Shown piece by piece: positions 10,756 through 22,342 of a stretch of 64,000 bases of DNA. The translations under genes were made by a program, and so were the position numbers. The notes below the pieces were generated by a model. The model was not told the DNA's origin, ran no database searches, and was given only the letters and a program-made list of their open reading frames with translations. Each line of letters begins with the position of its first letter. Within the stretch, counting starts at the first letter, position 1. The DNA is from Oxytricha trifallax (taxonomy: Eukaryota; Ciliophora; Spirotrichea; Sporadotrichida; Oxytrichidae). The stretch lies in the NCBI GenBank assembly GCA_000711775.1, contig ARYC01001207.1, forward strand, positions 38,849-102,848, given 5' to 3'.

Positions 10756-13380
10756 ATGGTTAAAACTATTATCTATGATAAGAGCTAGGATGTTGAACTC
10801 TCTGAATCAATCGAAATGCACTTTGGCAAATCTTTATCTTAGAGTTGTGATGAATAAGACTGTTCTTGGTCGAGTTCATAAAGCTAAGTTACAAAACGTA
10901 AAAGGGTTTCTAGATTTTCAAAGAAAATTGATAAATTATACAAGAAAGTAACAAATACTCACATTAAAGCTATCAAGCTAGCTACTGAAAACTTTAAACT
11001 AACATTCAAGGAAGTCAAGAAAAAAGCCATATTTGACTAAGGCCCATTACTTTATCTCAGCAAGGAAGTTATATAGGAAATCATCAGAAAGGAACGCTAG
11101 AGGATCAAAACAATAACGAGCTGCCTCCTAAATGTCGAAATAAAAACATGGACTGAACTCTGATAATTTAAAAGACAAGTCTTTGGAAATGAATTCTGAA
11201 AAATCAGACGATCCCGAAGCCCTTACAGACTTTGCTGGATGTTCATTAAAAAATGGCCTTATTTCACACTTGGCACATAGTATTTTGCAGAGCTTTTCAA
11301 CTTCCCCTAAGTAAATACAGAATCAACTTCTTAAGAGTCTCACTCAAACTTTAGTAGAAAAAGAATCTCCTCTCTCTTGCTATATATCATCAAGCAAATT
11401 TAGTTCAAAATAATGTTTATGAACTTTATCTCTAACGTTAACATTTTGACATTTTGTAAACATTTGGACAATTGCTACCATAAGCATGCGTTGTGATGAA
11501 TCTTTACCTTGCAAAGAAAGATGAGGAATATAAAAGTTAGGGTTGGTTACTTTTAAAACTTCTAGCACCATTCGTGGACAGTTGCGAAGATTTTGATTTT
11601 GTTTTATGTGAAGACTTTGAACTTTTTGAATCAATGATTAAAAGTATAGTGTTACAACTCCAAGACAATTCTCTTCCACCAAATTAAGGTTTGAAAAAAC
11701 TAAGTCTTCTAATCAAGCCCAAACTTATATAAACTTTTAACTGGACTGAGAATGCACTAGCCCATCTCAGCTAGGCCTTGTGTCAGATTGGTATAACTCA
11801 AGAGGAAGTAAAAATTATATGTGGTAAACCTTGAAACTTTTTATGGCAAGAAACGATGATCAAATTAACGGCTTTCCAAAACGATGAGCGTCTGTTAGTG
11901 ATTTCAATGCTAAAGAAAGTATAGATTGACTAGGACGAAGGATAGCATCTTAACAAACTACTTTCATTACTTAGCTAAAGGCAAGTAGTTTCCAAGCTCT
12001 TACATGACAAAGTGGAAATATCATTAAACTTATACAATTTGATATTAGTAAGCGAAAGCATAAAAGATTAGCCTTTGGCTAGTATCTAGTAAATACTTAA
12101 CTAGAATGAAACAGAATGGATTAAGTGTGCTGTGAAAGCTGAAACTCGAGAGCTTTCTGTTTAGGACTCAAGATAGTAAATTGATTCTTAAAAGGTTCTT
12201 GAGCATCTTAGTAAAAAAGTAATTAAATTGAGAGTTGTATGCAGTTAGATGAATTTATATCTCTCTCTCTCTAAAATGTTGGAGCACTAAAATGAGATAT
12301 ACCAGCACTCCTAGTACTAAGCAGTTATTGCAAGTTTAATTATGATATGCCGACAGGCTCAGGCAAAACTTGGATATAGGTACTTGTTGCTTATTATTAT
12401 GCTTTAAAGGGATAGAAAATAACAATTATTGAGCCTAATTAAAACTTGCAAACCTAAACAGATGAAATAATAGGCTCCATCCATGAAGATGTTCGAGTGG
12501 TTGACATTATGACATATTACAGACATACTTTCAAAGATGATATAGTAATCCTCAACGAATTCGATACAATTATTGACAACAGCTCATTTATTCTCTAGGA
12601 AATATGATTGCAGGACTCTGGTTATTTTCCAATAAGAAAGTATTTTTGTTTTCAGCGACTTATACAAAACATCACACAGTTGTTATTGAAGAAACAATCA
12701 AAAACCTAAAGTGTTGAGTTTTTAATCAGAGCTGCTATACTAAAAACATTGTTAAAGCTAATTTTAGTGTGATGGAGTGTTGTCAAAGGATAAACTTGAA
12801 ATGTGTCAATAGCTTTAGTCTGAAATTATTAGGATATATAACAACGAGCCACTCATAGTAATAGTGAACTCAGGGGATTTTGAAGAGTTTAAGGCTAAGC
12901 TTCTTAAAGGAAACAAGTACGATATTTACCTATCAGATGATTAATAATGCAGACAGAAAAATCAAAGATAAGGTAACAGGAATATTACTTATGAAAGAGA
13001 TAAGAGGTGTGGGCTGTGACTCTAAGTTTAAAAAAGATGCATTTGTGTTTATTACATGCTCGGTAAGTTCTGAGAGGAAGCTATAGTAGATGCTAGGTAG
13101 AGGAAATAGATGCCAAGGTTTGTCAAGAGGATGCGTTTTCATCCAAGACTATGAGAATGAAGCAATCTTCTGATTTGCTGATAAAATTTGTAACCGATTG
13201 CATTCTCTAAATCTTTCAAAGTATAAATTGCATCGCCTCCCTGCTATGAATCTTCAAAGTAGTCACTTAGCCTTTGGTTGCTCCTTTTTTTCCAGAGAAG
13301 CTATATCACATCGTGAAGCCTTCTCACTTTTTAGTTATCCATTGATCTCAAATGCTGCCATCAAGGGCCATGAGATATGA
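10756..13380 (+). pseudogene. SF2 (SecA/DEAD-like) helicase-like protein, damaged
   Basis: The start reads MVKTIIYDKSQDVELSES at 10756, followed by a long alpha-helical N-terminal region to about 12300. The helicase core shows Walker A in MPTGSGKTWIQVLVAYYY (about 12350), then ITIIEPNQNLQTQT and a motif II written ILNEFDTIID, where a leading Asp is replaced by Asn. A FSAT-type motif III lies near 12650, and C-terminal motifs RGVGCDSKFKKDAFVFIT and QMLGRGNRCQ lie near 13000-13110. Several in-frame TGAs and frameshifts occur. It ends at TGA 13378-13380. Large proteins with this helicase core are familiar in ciliates. Its position matches the kinase slot of a TBE relative to the relic at 8.46-10.38 kb, but a separate host gene is just as likely. 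Confidence 0.6.
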
Positions 13381-13389
13381 AGATGTTAG

Positions 13390-13661
13390 TTATAAAACCC
13401 CGTTAGTCAATTAAGAATGAAGATTGGAGAATTAGAATAATAAAATTAAGAATAAAATATTATTGGCGTAAATTATTTAAGTTTTGGCTAATAATTAAAA
13501 CCATTGGCTCGAATAATTGTCTCTATAAAATAAACCAATCAGGGCGCGTATATTTGTTTGTAGCCTAATTATAATTAATTTCAGCCAATTATAATTTAAT
13601 TTTAATTTTATTATTCTTAATTCCCAATCTTCATTCTTAATTGACTAACGGGGTTTTATAA
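13390..13661. mobile_element. MITE-like element with about 60-bp inverted ends (TATAAAACCCC)
   Basis: The left end TTATAAAACCCCGTTAGTCA and the right end ending TGACTAACGGGGTTTTATAA are inverted copies. The repeat continues inward through an AT-rich run shared by both arms, for about 60 bp. The interior holds no coding frame. The AAAACCCC core recalls the telomere-like TBE ends, and TA at each tip could be a target duplication. A single similar motif without a partner lies at 19074. Confidence 0.7.
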
Positions 13662-13669
13662 CGTTTATA

Positions 13670-14055
13670 AATTGTGATTAAAATATTTTGAAAGGATGTG
13701 CATTATTATGCTTTTAATTTTAATTAATATACAAATAATAATTAAATATACTAATTCTTGCGGACTCAATGGATTATTCAACGAATAGTCTGAGCTGAGG
13801 AATCATTATAATTTTCATTGAATTTTTATAATTGAAATAAATAATATCACTGAGTATCATATGATAGTCTAAATTAAAAAAAGCTAAAATATGCTTAAGA
13901 ATCATTTTGGCATTTTAATTAGGGCAATATTATTTATTTGCCTAAATTAATATAGTTCAATGAGATATGTGATAAAAATTATAGTAAGAATAGCAATGCT
14001 ATATAATAATGATAAACCTTTCGAATAACTTTATCTATCATTATCTTAAAAAATA
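13670..14055. other. AT-rich noncoding, IES-like
   Basis: No protein-like frame or RNA gene is seen. It separates the MITE from the PB1 module and is probably eliminated DNA. Confidence 0.4.
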
Positions 14056-14060
14056 ATTAC

Positions 14061-14296
14061 TTTATTTCTGTATTAATTTTGTTAATACTGGCATAAGCTT
14101 CCTCTAGATCCTCCTGACAGCTGATTAAAATGAGGTCTCCATCTGGGTCTTAGTAGAAAAACTTGAAGTTTTTGGGGAGCGAAGCACCGAATGCTTTAAT
14201 AGTCTGCTAGAGCAAGGTATCAAAGTCACTTGGCTTCTTGAATTTTTTAGTCTCGTTCTTGAAGATTACCTTCAATTGTTAGGGTGCTTATTGCAT
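14061..14296 (-). CDS. Isolated PB1 domain segment
   Basis: From an ATG at 14296 the minus strand encodes about 75 residues with a PB1 fold signature. A basic cluster occurs early (KVIFKNETKKFKKPSDF), then the acidic OPCA motif FFYQDPDGDLILISCQEDL, then EEAY. PB1 domains drive oligomerisation and sit at the N-terminus of NBR1/p62-type receptors. Here no ZZ or FW domain follows; the frame runs into AT-rich DNA after INKINTEIK. The NBR1-like body lacking a PB1 lies 7 kb downstream on the same strand, so this may be a separated macronuclear-destined segment. It could also be an independent PB1 gene. Confidence 0.65.
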
Positions 14297-14453
14297 AGCT
14301 GTAGTAATTTTAGTTGCTTTAAGATGTTTAAATTTTATCTTAGGGATCGACTTAAAAGTACTCTCTCTCTAATTTAATTATTATTATATTGCTTTAAAAA
14401 GAGATATTATCATATAAAAAAGAAAGCATGTGTAAATGTTTATAAATTAGGAA

Positions 14454-15802
14454 TATTGTTAAAATACATTTGAATTGGAAAAATGTGAAATTAAATATAT
14501 AACAGTAAGTCAATTAAATATTAACTGCCTCTAATTTGGTAAGCTTATAAATATAATTAGATCTAGTACACTTTTAATTTTAAATCAGTTATTATTAAAT
14601 AATTATGACCAAATCATACAAATTGTACAATGTACAGTTCTGAGAAATTAGTTTTTTAAAATATTAAGGCGTACCTAATTTCTGTACAAATTGTACAATG
14701 TACAGTTTTGCTAGATTATTTTTTTTAAAAGCAGATTGTACAAAAGTGAAATATATAACAAATTATTAATTTAATTCTCTAAATATTACTAATGGAGAAA
14801 TCTCTCAAACTAAACATAGATGCATCGCAGTCTCTCTATATGAAACCAAAACCCCACTACATCCAGTGCATGTGCCTTCCATCTCGTGCAAGAATGCTTT
14901 TTTGCGGCTTGAATGTTCTTTGATGTCCCAATGTTGACACTTATGTCCCAATGTTGACGCATCTTTGCCATTGTTGATTCACCGATGTTCTCTGCACTCC
15001 TTCCCGAGTCATCATGAGGGTTAGTCTTTCGCACTGTATGTTGCTCACCTTCCCAATGCCTGGGTCTAAATGCCACCGACCGTCTTTGTGACTCTCCGCA
15101 CTCTTACTAGTACCCAAAACATCCCCTTCTCTATCACTTGCTTACTACCTCTGGAAGTACATCTACCGTTAATCAGCAATGACCGGAAAGACCCAGGCAT
15201 TGGGAAGGTGAGCAACATACAGTGCGAAAGACTAACCCTCATGATGACTCGGGAAGGAGTGCAGAGAACATCGGTTAATCAACAATGGCAAAGATGCGTC
15301 AACATTCGGACAAAAGTGTCAACATTCGGACATCAAAGAACATTCAAGCCGCAAAAAAGCATTCTTGCACGAGATGGAAGGCACATGCACTGGATGTAGT
15401 GGGGTTTTGGTTTCATATAGAGAGACTGCGATGCATCTATGTTTAGTTTGAGAGATTTCTCCATTAGTAATATTTAGAGAATTAAATTAATAATTTGTTA
15501 TATATCTCACTTTTGTACAATCTGCTTTTAAAAAAACTAATATCTCAAAACTGTACATTGTACAATTTGTACAGAAATTAGGTACGCCTTAATATTTTAA
15601 AAAACTAATTTCTCAGAACTGTACATTGTACAATTTGTATGATTTGGTCATAATTATTTAATAATAACTGATTTAAAATTAAAAGTGTACTAGATCTAAT
15701 TATATTTATAAGCTTACCAAATTAGAGGCAGTTAATATTTAATTGACTTACTGTTATATATTTAATTTCACATTTTTCCAATTCAAATGTATTTTAACAA
15801 TA
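14454..15802. mobile_element. 1.35-kb near-perfect palindrome (foldback/MITE-like), TA-flanked
   Basis: Arms at about 14454-15067 and 15190-15802 are reverse complements with few mismatches, around a loop of about 122 bp. Each tip is TATTGTTAAAATACATTTGA, with TA possibly the target duplication. Subterminal iterations of TTGTACAATGTACAG occur twice per arm. Inner arms are unusually GC-rich for this window and carry a doubled TGTCCCAATGTTGACRC motif; the right arm reads CGG where the left reads GGG, so the arms have begun to diverge. Open frames in the centre are palindrome by-products. Confidence 0.8.
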
Positions 15803-16032
15803 ATAAAGTAAATTAATCGAACTTAAATAGTGAGGAATCCAAACCAAATTAAACAGTTATACTTAACCAACTATTTAAATTAGTTCATTAACTTATAATA
15901 TATTATTTTAATCAATACCAAGTTAATATTGCATTTTTTATGATGATAAATGATTGATTTTTTATTGTATATTGACTTTACTTATTTTATTATTTATAAA
16001 TATACTTTTCTTGAGTGATTAATCAATTAGAA
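15803..16032. other. AT-rich upstream region of the DEAH helicase gene
   Basis: No coding signal is seen. It presumably holds the 5' leader and promoter of the helicase gene, but no specific motif can be called. Confidence 0.35.
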
Positions 16033-19000
16033 ATGTCTGCAAAAGCTCCCAAACTTTTGAGTAAAGAACTCATGAAGGAACTAGGTGTGGTATGTAAAGC
16101 AAAACTTATTTCTCATTAAATTTTGATAACAAATTCCTTGTAAATAAACTAATTCAATCTTATTTAGACAAACGCAAAAGACCTAATTTAAAAAAAGAAA
16201 TCCGTAGATGCTAAAAAGCTATCAGCCAAGCTTTAAGAAAGAGAAAAGAAGAAGTTGCGGAAAGTTCTTGACAAGAAAGCCAAGTAGGAGAAGATGAAGG
16301 ATATATTGTCGTCACTACTGCAACATAAAGATGATATCAAGGTTAAGAATTATGATAAGATGCTGAGCACGAAGTTTATGGGGTCAGAGAGGAGAAAGTC
16401 ATTTGATGGCAAGCCTAAACCTGAGAAACAAATTGAAGAAGATGTTGAGGAAGTTGATATCGAACAGGATGCATAAAAGTAAGCAGTTAGACAAGCAATA
16501 ATCGAGAAGCCTGTAATAGAGAAGGAAACTAGAGAGAAAGTAGAATAAAATTACGAGGACATGAAGGATGCTATCAGGCAAATGAAACGTAAACTTTAGG
16601 AGCAATTAGACTAACAAGTTGATTCTGATGAGGAGGAGAAGAAGAAACTCAGAGATTTTAATGAAAAGCTCACATTTATTAATAAACAAGATAAAGACCA
16701 TTTTCAAGGCAAGAATGTAGTAACTATAGTAAGGAAAGAGTCAAATGTAGTAATGGATGATGGTAAAAGCTAGAAAGATAACCAATTGCCCATAGTCAAT
16801 TATGAGCGAGGAATCATGGAAAGTGTTGAAAATTAGATTGTTATCATTGTATGTGGAGAGATGGGAAGTGGTAAATCTAGTTAAATACCATAATTATTTA
16901 TGAATGCCACAAACAAATAAAAATTTATATCAAAGTGAATTGAAGTATCCCAATTATAAAATGAAATAAATGTATAATTTAAAGTCATTAACCTAACTAT
17001 AACAGTCATTAGATTTTTATAAATTGTCAAATTTGCTGTATTAATTAATTATAATTGAGTCTCAGACGAAGTAGGTTCCAAATTGGGAGATATAGTTGGC
17101 TATCAAATCAGGTACGACTCTGAGTTCTTTTCAAGAGATACGACCTAAATTAAATTCATGACAGACGGTATCTTACTTAAAGAAATCGAAGTTGATTTCT
17201 TATTGAAGCACTACTCTGTAATCGTGATTGATGAGGCTCATGAAAGAAGTTTAAACTCAGATATTCTAGTCAGTTTATTAAATAGAATCTCTGAAGCGAG
17301 ATGTGAGATGGCCTATAAAGAAAGGAAGGAAGGGAAGTTTGAAACTCATCCTTTGAGGTTAATTATTATGAGTGCTACTCTCAGAGTTGAAGATTTCAGA
17401 GAAAACAAGAGACTTTTTCCAAATAAAGAACCTTAAGTTATCAAAGTTGAGGCAAGATAATTTCCAGTGTCAATACATTACAATAAAGTAACCAAGGATG
17501 AATATGGAGAGGAAGCGTATAGGAAAGTAGTCAAGATACATAAAAATCTTCCATAAGGAGGGATTTTAGTATTCGTAAGAGGTAAGAAGGAAATTATGTA
17601 CCTTTACAAAAGATCAAGTTTTGAACTATAAAAATAATTAAGGTTATTGCATGTCAAAATAACTTCTGTTTACTATAAGCAGGAATGCTGGTAGATTAGC
17701 AGGTAAGAAGAGATAAAGATCTGAATCTTAACAATCAGAAGAGATGTTTGAAGATTATAGCATGTATGCTAATGAAAAGACAGAAGAAGTCTTAAGAGTT
17801 CAAGTCATGGCACTCTATTCATAGTTATAATAATAGATTTGTTATTATAATATTAGCATCTTATTTTTTTTATAAATCCTGATAAGTACAAAGTTTTATA
17901 AAACCCCAAGCCATGCCATAGATTAATAGTTATTTCAACAAATGTTGCTGAAACCTCGGTTACAATCCCAAACATAAGATATGTTATAGACTCTGGCAGA
18001 GCAAAGGAAAAGGTGTTTGACAAGAAACTTCAATTATCTTAGTTCAAGGTAGAGTGGATCTCCTAAGCATCAGCTGAGTAAAGAGCTGGTAGAGCAGGTA
18101 GAACAGGTCCTGGTCACTGCTATAGATTATATTCCAGTGCTCTGTTTTCTAAATTAGAGAAATACAGTTAGCCAGAGATAGTCAAGACACCTTTGGAATA
18201 AACTCTTTTACAATTGAAATCAATGGGTGATGAGGACTTAATTAGATTTCCTTATGTTACAAAGCCACCCTCCATTGCGTTGAAAGCAGCTATTAAGTAA
18301 CTATGTATTCTTGGTGCTCTAGACATGGATAACTCGCAAAAACTTCTGAACCAAACTTCCAATGACATAGATGAGTATTTATAGCCTGGTAGAGATACTT
18401 TTCAATCTTGGAAAAGAGATCCAACAACTATTAACTAATAAGGTCTATTACTTTCAAAAATACCAATATCCCCTAAATTCGGTAAGATGCTAGTAGTAAG
18501 TGCTAAGTATGGCTTGTTGAGATATGCAATTATGATTGTAGCTTGCATGAGTGTATTAGAGATCTTCATTCCTCAAGACTTCAAAGAAACTGAGCTAATA
18601 GGAGATGACTCAGACGATGAAGATAAGAATAGTTTATGCATCAACAGAAACTTAATTACTTCTATTGATGTTTAAAAGAAAGAATCTCAAATGAAGTCTC
18701 TAGCCAAGTAAATTAGAGAGAAGAGTATGATAGCACTTCATAAATCAAAGAGCAAAGATCTAGATGGTAGAGTGATAAGAGTGATCTTATTATGTATGCA
18801 AAGCTTATGAGCGATTACTTTACTTTTGTTAACGACAAAAATAATGAGATTGTAGATGCTGAGGATGAATAACAAAATAAAATATATAAGTACGAATACT
18901 TGAGTTATGAGAAGAAAAGGTACAGGTTTTGTCTTGATAATAAATTACAGGATAAAGCTATGAAAGAGGTTCATTTCTTATGTTTGCAGTTTTAGAAAAT

Positions 19001-20851
19001 ATTTATTAAAAAAATTATAGATATTATTAGTACTTACTTAGAAGTATGATTAAGATTTAAATTAAAATTTAATTATAAAACCCCATTAGTAAAATTTTGG
19101 CAAAATATGGATGATATATAATTTAAGATTAAAGTTAAACACTAATGTTTATTAATTAACTCTTTTATATATGATAAAAAAAAGTTAACTAAAGAGAATT
19201 GAACCCTTGATAGTATGATTAAAAGTTTAACATTATACTATGCGTACATAGGTTTTTAATTTAGTTTTTATTAATTAATTTTTATTTTAAATACCCTTTA
19301 CTATTTTTTCTAAAATAATTACATTCTTGGGGTTTAATTTGCGAATACTCTCAAGACTATCAAAGAAATTCTACAAGAATTAAGAGGAATACTCATTTGA
19401 AAATCCTTAAAAATACAAGAGATTTCACAATGAAAACTAAATATTAATTCATTTAGACAGAATTACACAAGTTGAGAGTATGATAATTTAATATAGAATT
19501 TAAAGACTAATAGTGTTTGTTTGAAAAGTAATAACTTCAACGAAATCATGTTAGGGATAGAAATTGTGACGAGATATTTGTAGATAATACTAATGAATAA
19601 TATCAAGCGCGAGGAAACACAAATGCTAAAACTTTTGTAATTAAATACTTATGATTTAATTTTACTGATTATTTTTATATATCTCCCTTATACAATTGAT
19701 TATACTGTTTTATCTGTAATGTAAAATAGCCGATCAATTAAACAATAAATCAGGCGAATTATTTATCAATCATTATTTCAACTTAATAGAATTAAAACTT
19801 CAGAGTAAAAGACATAGATTTCTTAAATTATTACATATCAAGTTAAAAAGAGTAGATATAATATTAATTATTGTCAAAATTAACTCCTTTTTATTAGTTA
19901 ATTCTGCTTAATTTTGAAAAAAATTTTCAAATTCTTTGACTAAGACCTAGGATTTGAAGAAAACTAGAAAATTAACTTGGCAAGTGAAAAGATTTCAATG
20001 CCAACATCAGAACAAGAATAAGTCTTGCAATAAATTATAATCAGTGGCCTCTGAGAAAATCTAGCAAGAAAATGCCAATATTCGATACAAATGGCAATGA
20101 AATTAAATAAACCAATAAAATGAAGGCAACTTATGAAAGTTAAGGATTCCAAGATAAACTCTCTCTGCATCCATTTTCAACTTTATATAAAGATAAGCCA
20201 GAATTTGTAGTTTATCAAGAGATTTATGCTTTACAAAGCCCAGATACCGGTAAAATGAAGTATTACCTTAATGGTATAACATAATTTGATAATCTAAATT
20301 GGATGTATAACTTATCAAGTCATGTTTTGTTACATAAATCCAAGCCAATCACAGAACAGAATAACTCATAGGGCAACTAATTAGACCTTAAACCTGCAAA
20401 AGCCATGATAGACAAAGAAAAGCAGCAATTAATTTAATACGATGATGCCAAAGATTAAGTTTAAGTTTTTATGAAAGTATTTTATGGAATCTAGAGATGG
20501 CTATTAAACATTCAATTGGTCTCTTTGTCAAGCTTTAAAGATGCTCTCAGTCCAGAGGAATGTTATTCTTATTTCGCTTATGCGCAACTAGAAGGTTTAA
20601 TATTCCCTAAAATTAAGCAACTCAAGAAGTATTATGCAGGATCAACAAGAGAAATATTAGAAAAAGGTAATATAAGCTCGAAAGTAGTCAAAATTTTTGG
20701 CCAGTTAAAGATTTAAGACATCGATAGAAAACAAAAGCTTATAGATAAATGGGGAAATGACAATCAATACTACATGCAGGACTCTATCAATCTTTGGCTT
20801 AATGAAGAAGGCAAAAAATTACTAATAAATATGTGGCCACCTCTTGATTGA
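16033..20851 (+). CDS. DHX37: DHX37/Dhr1-type DEAH-box RNA helicase, split by IES-like DNA
   Basis: The start is [19 protein letters not shown] at 16033, then a 78-nt intron (GTATGT..TTTAG, 16090-16167) and a Lys/Glu-rich N-terminus. Motifs run in order: [15 protein letters not shown] (about 16855), [11 protein letters not shown] (17230), [11 protein letters not shown] (17367), [11 protein letters not shown] (17938) and [15 protein letters not shown] (18079). The C-terminal [19 protein letters not shown] block (about 20165) is typical of DHX37/Ecm16, which acts in 18S pre-rRNA processing (U3 release). Motif Ia is absent: about 150 bp of AT-rich DNA sits at 16905-17055. A 0.9-kb AT-rich block (about 19050-19960) separates core and C-terminus. 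Frameshifts near 17690, 18785 and 20065 and a TGA near 20053 are present. It ends at TGA 20849-20851. Confidence 0.8.
19050..19960. other. Probable IES inside the DEAH helicase gene
   Basis: AT-rich, without protein-like frame, lying between the helicase core and its C-terminal domain. It includes an unpaired TATAAAACCCCATTAG motif at 19074 resembling the MITE tip at 13390, and a tRNA-like GGTTCAATTC on the minus strand that does not fold convincingly. Exact junction pointers cannot be fixed by eye. Confidence 0.5.
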
Positions 20852-20993
20852 TAAATCAATCAAAACATAATTAAGAATTATTTATTTCATCACTTATTAA
20901 ATATCTATTTACAAGTGAGTAGTAGGGTATAAGTCTCATTATGATAGTCGAAATTGTAGAAATTATGATTTTACTTTAATAGAATTAATAAAA

Positions 20994-21876
20994 ATGAGCA
21001 GAGCTTGCTAGAATTTTAATTAAGATATCACTACTAAGCAACACCTAAATGCAAATTTGTAACTTATTAACCAACATCAGACTTACCCTGAGATGCAACC
21101 TCATGATTAAAAATCTTAGAATTTGCAATTAATAGAGAAATTCATTCTAAAAATTATTTACAACGCCCAAACGTTTATTAAGCAAAATAAACACCAGAGA
21201 GCTCGAGATCTGCTAAATAAAGCAGAATTCACTCTCCTCTTTATGGAAAAAAGCAAAGATCCTTTGATGAAGAGTAGTCATGCTATAAACACAAAAATTA
21301 AACTTTTATCTATCGTCTATCTGAATTTAGGGCTCTTATGCAAGCAGTAAGATTTTACAGTTAACTATAAAGTTGTCCATTTATAGGAACAGTTTATTCA
21401 GTAAGCTCTAAAGTACTACAGACAGGCGCTTTCATATGAATATCTTAATGTGATAGCCACTCAAACTAAGAATTGCCAAATAAAATAAAATTAACTGTAC
21501 GATTTCTATCAAAATTAAAAAACCTTTTTATTTTTAGTGTCTCAAGAATCTAAATCATGATAAATATGTCTCTGATGTTATCAAATACTCAAATGTAAAT
21601 ATTAATAATATTTATTTTAGGCATGATCAAGCTCTAAAATATTATTTAGAATGTGATCAAGAAATTCAAGATTTCATTTATTAAAGCAGTAACTAAACAT
21701 CTGAAACTGACATAAAATAAAACGCTTAACTTATTGAATTAAAGGCTTGTCCTGATTTATTTAAAATACTCATAGAATTAAAATTAATTCATTAAATTGA
21801 AAAATTATATCACTATTCTTGCATTATTTTATTTTTGAATGTAAACTCGGGGTCGGTAAAGAATATGAGTTTTTGA
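20994..21876 (+). CDS. TPR-like helical repeat protein
   Basis: The start reads MSRACQNFNQDITTKQ at 20994. Helical pairs resembling tetratricopeptide repeats include HQRARDLLNKAEFTLLFME (about 21200), IVYLNLGLLCKQQ, QALKYYRQALSYEYLNVI (about 21400) and QALKYYLECDQEIQDF (about 21630). Two short interruptions, ending in TTTTTAG at 21537 and GTAAATATT..TTTTAG at about 21595-21620, are probable introns, although the second leaves the phase off by one. It ends near TGA 21874-21876. The gene follows the helicase by about 140 bp on the same strand. No specific partner can be inferred. Confidence 0.55.
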
Positions 21877-21879
21877 ATC

Positions 21880-22340
21880 AATAATAAATGGCTCTATAAT
21901 AATTTGAATAAACTAGCACATTAATGTGTGAAGCTTCTTCAGAATTATAAAATTAAAATCTATTAGAAAATTTACAAGATAAAATTAAGTATCTCACTTA
22001 AAATTAATAAAAGATCTCAAATTTAAATAATAATAATTAAAATTAATAATACTGCTAATGTTTGATTTATAAGGTAAAATTATAATAAAATTAATTATTC
22101 AATTTCAAATTAGCACCAACTAGTTAAGAGTATATAATTAAATCAGAACAATTTTTTATATTTTTAATGAATAATATATGTATCTAATATAATATTAATT
22201 TTAAGATCCATAATAAAAAATCATTAAAAACTATTATTCTTGCTTTTATAGTTAGTATAATCAATTAAATAAATACATTTTTTTAAATAACTGTTTTACT
22301 TAAACTTTAAAAACCTGCTTTATATTTTATGTAGTTTTTT
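21880..22340. other. AT-rich noncoding
   Basis: No protein-like frame, RNA gene or repeat structure is seen between the TPR-like gene and the N/Q-rich gene. Confidence 0.4.
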
Positions 22341-22342
22341 CT

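Noticed and set aside
11380-11634. 84-codon minus-strand frame
   Set aside because: It overlaps the plus-strand helicase-like gene, whose frame has consistent Q codons and conserved motifs downstream.
15070-15399. 109-codon open frame in the centre of the 14.4-15.8 kb element
   Set aside because: It lies across a palindrome loop and arm, the mirror frame is also open, and the composition shows no domain. Long frames are expected in self-complementary GC-richer DNA.
19165-19260. tRNA-like sequence on the minus strand (GGTTCAATTC with an A-box-like TAGTATAATG)
   Set aside because: A T-arm can be drawn, but the acceptor stem does not pair and the anticodon arm is too short, so it does not fold as a tRNA.
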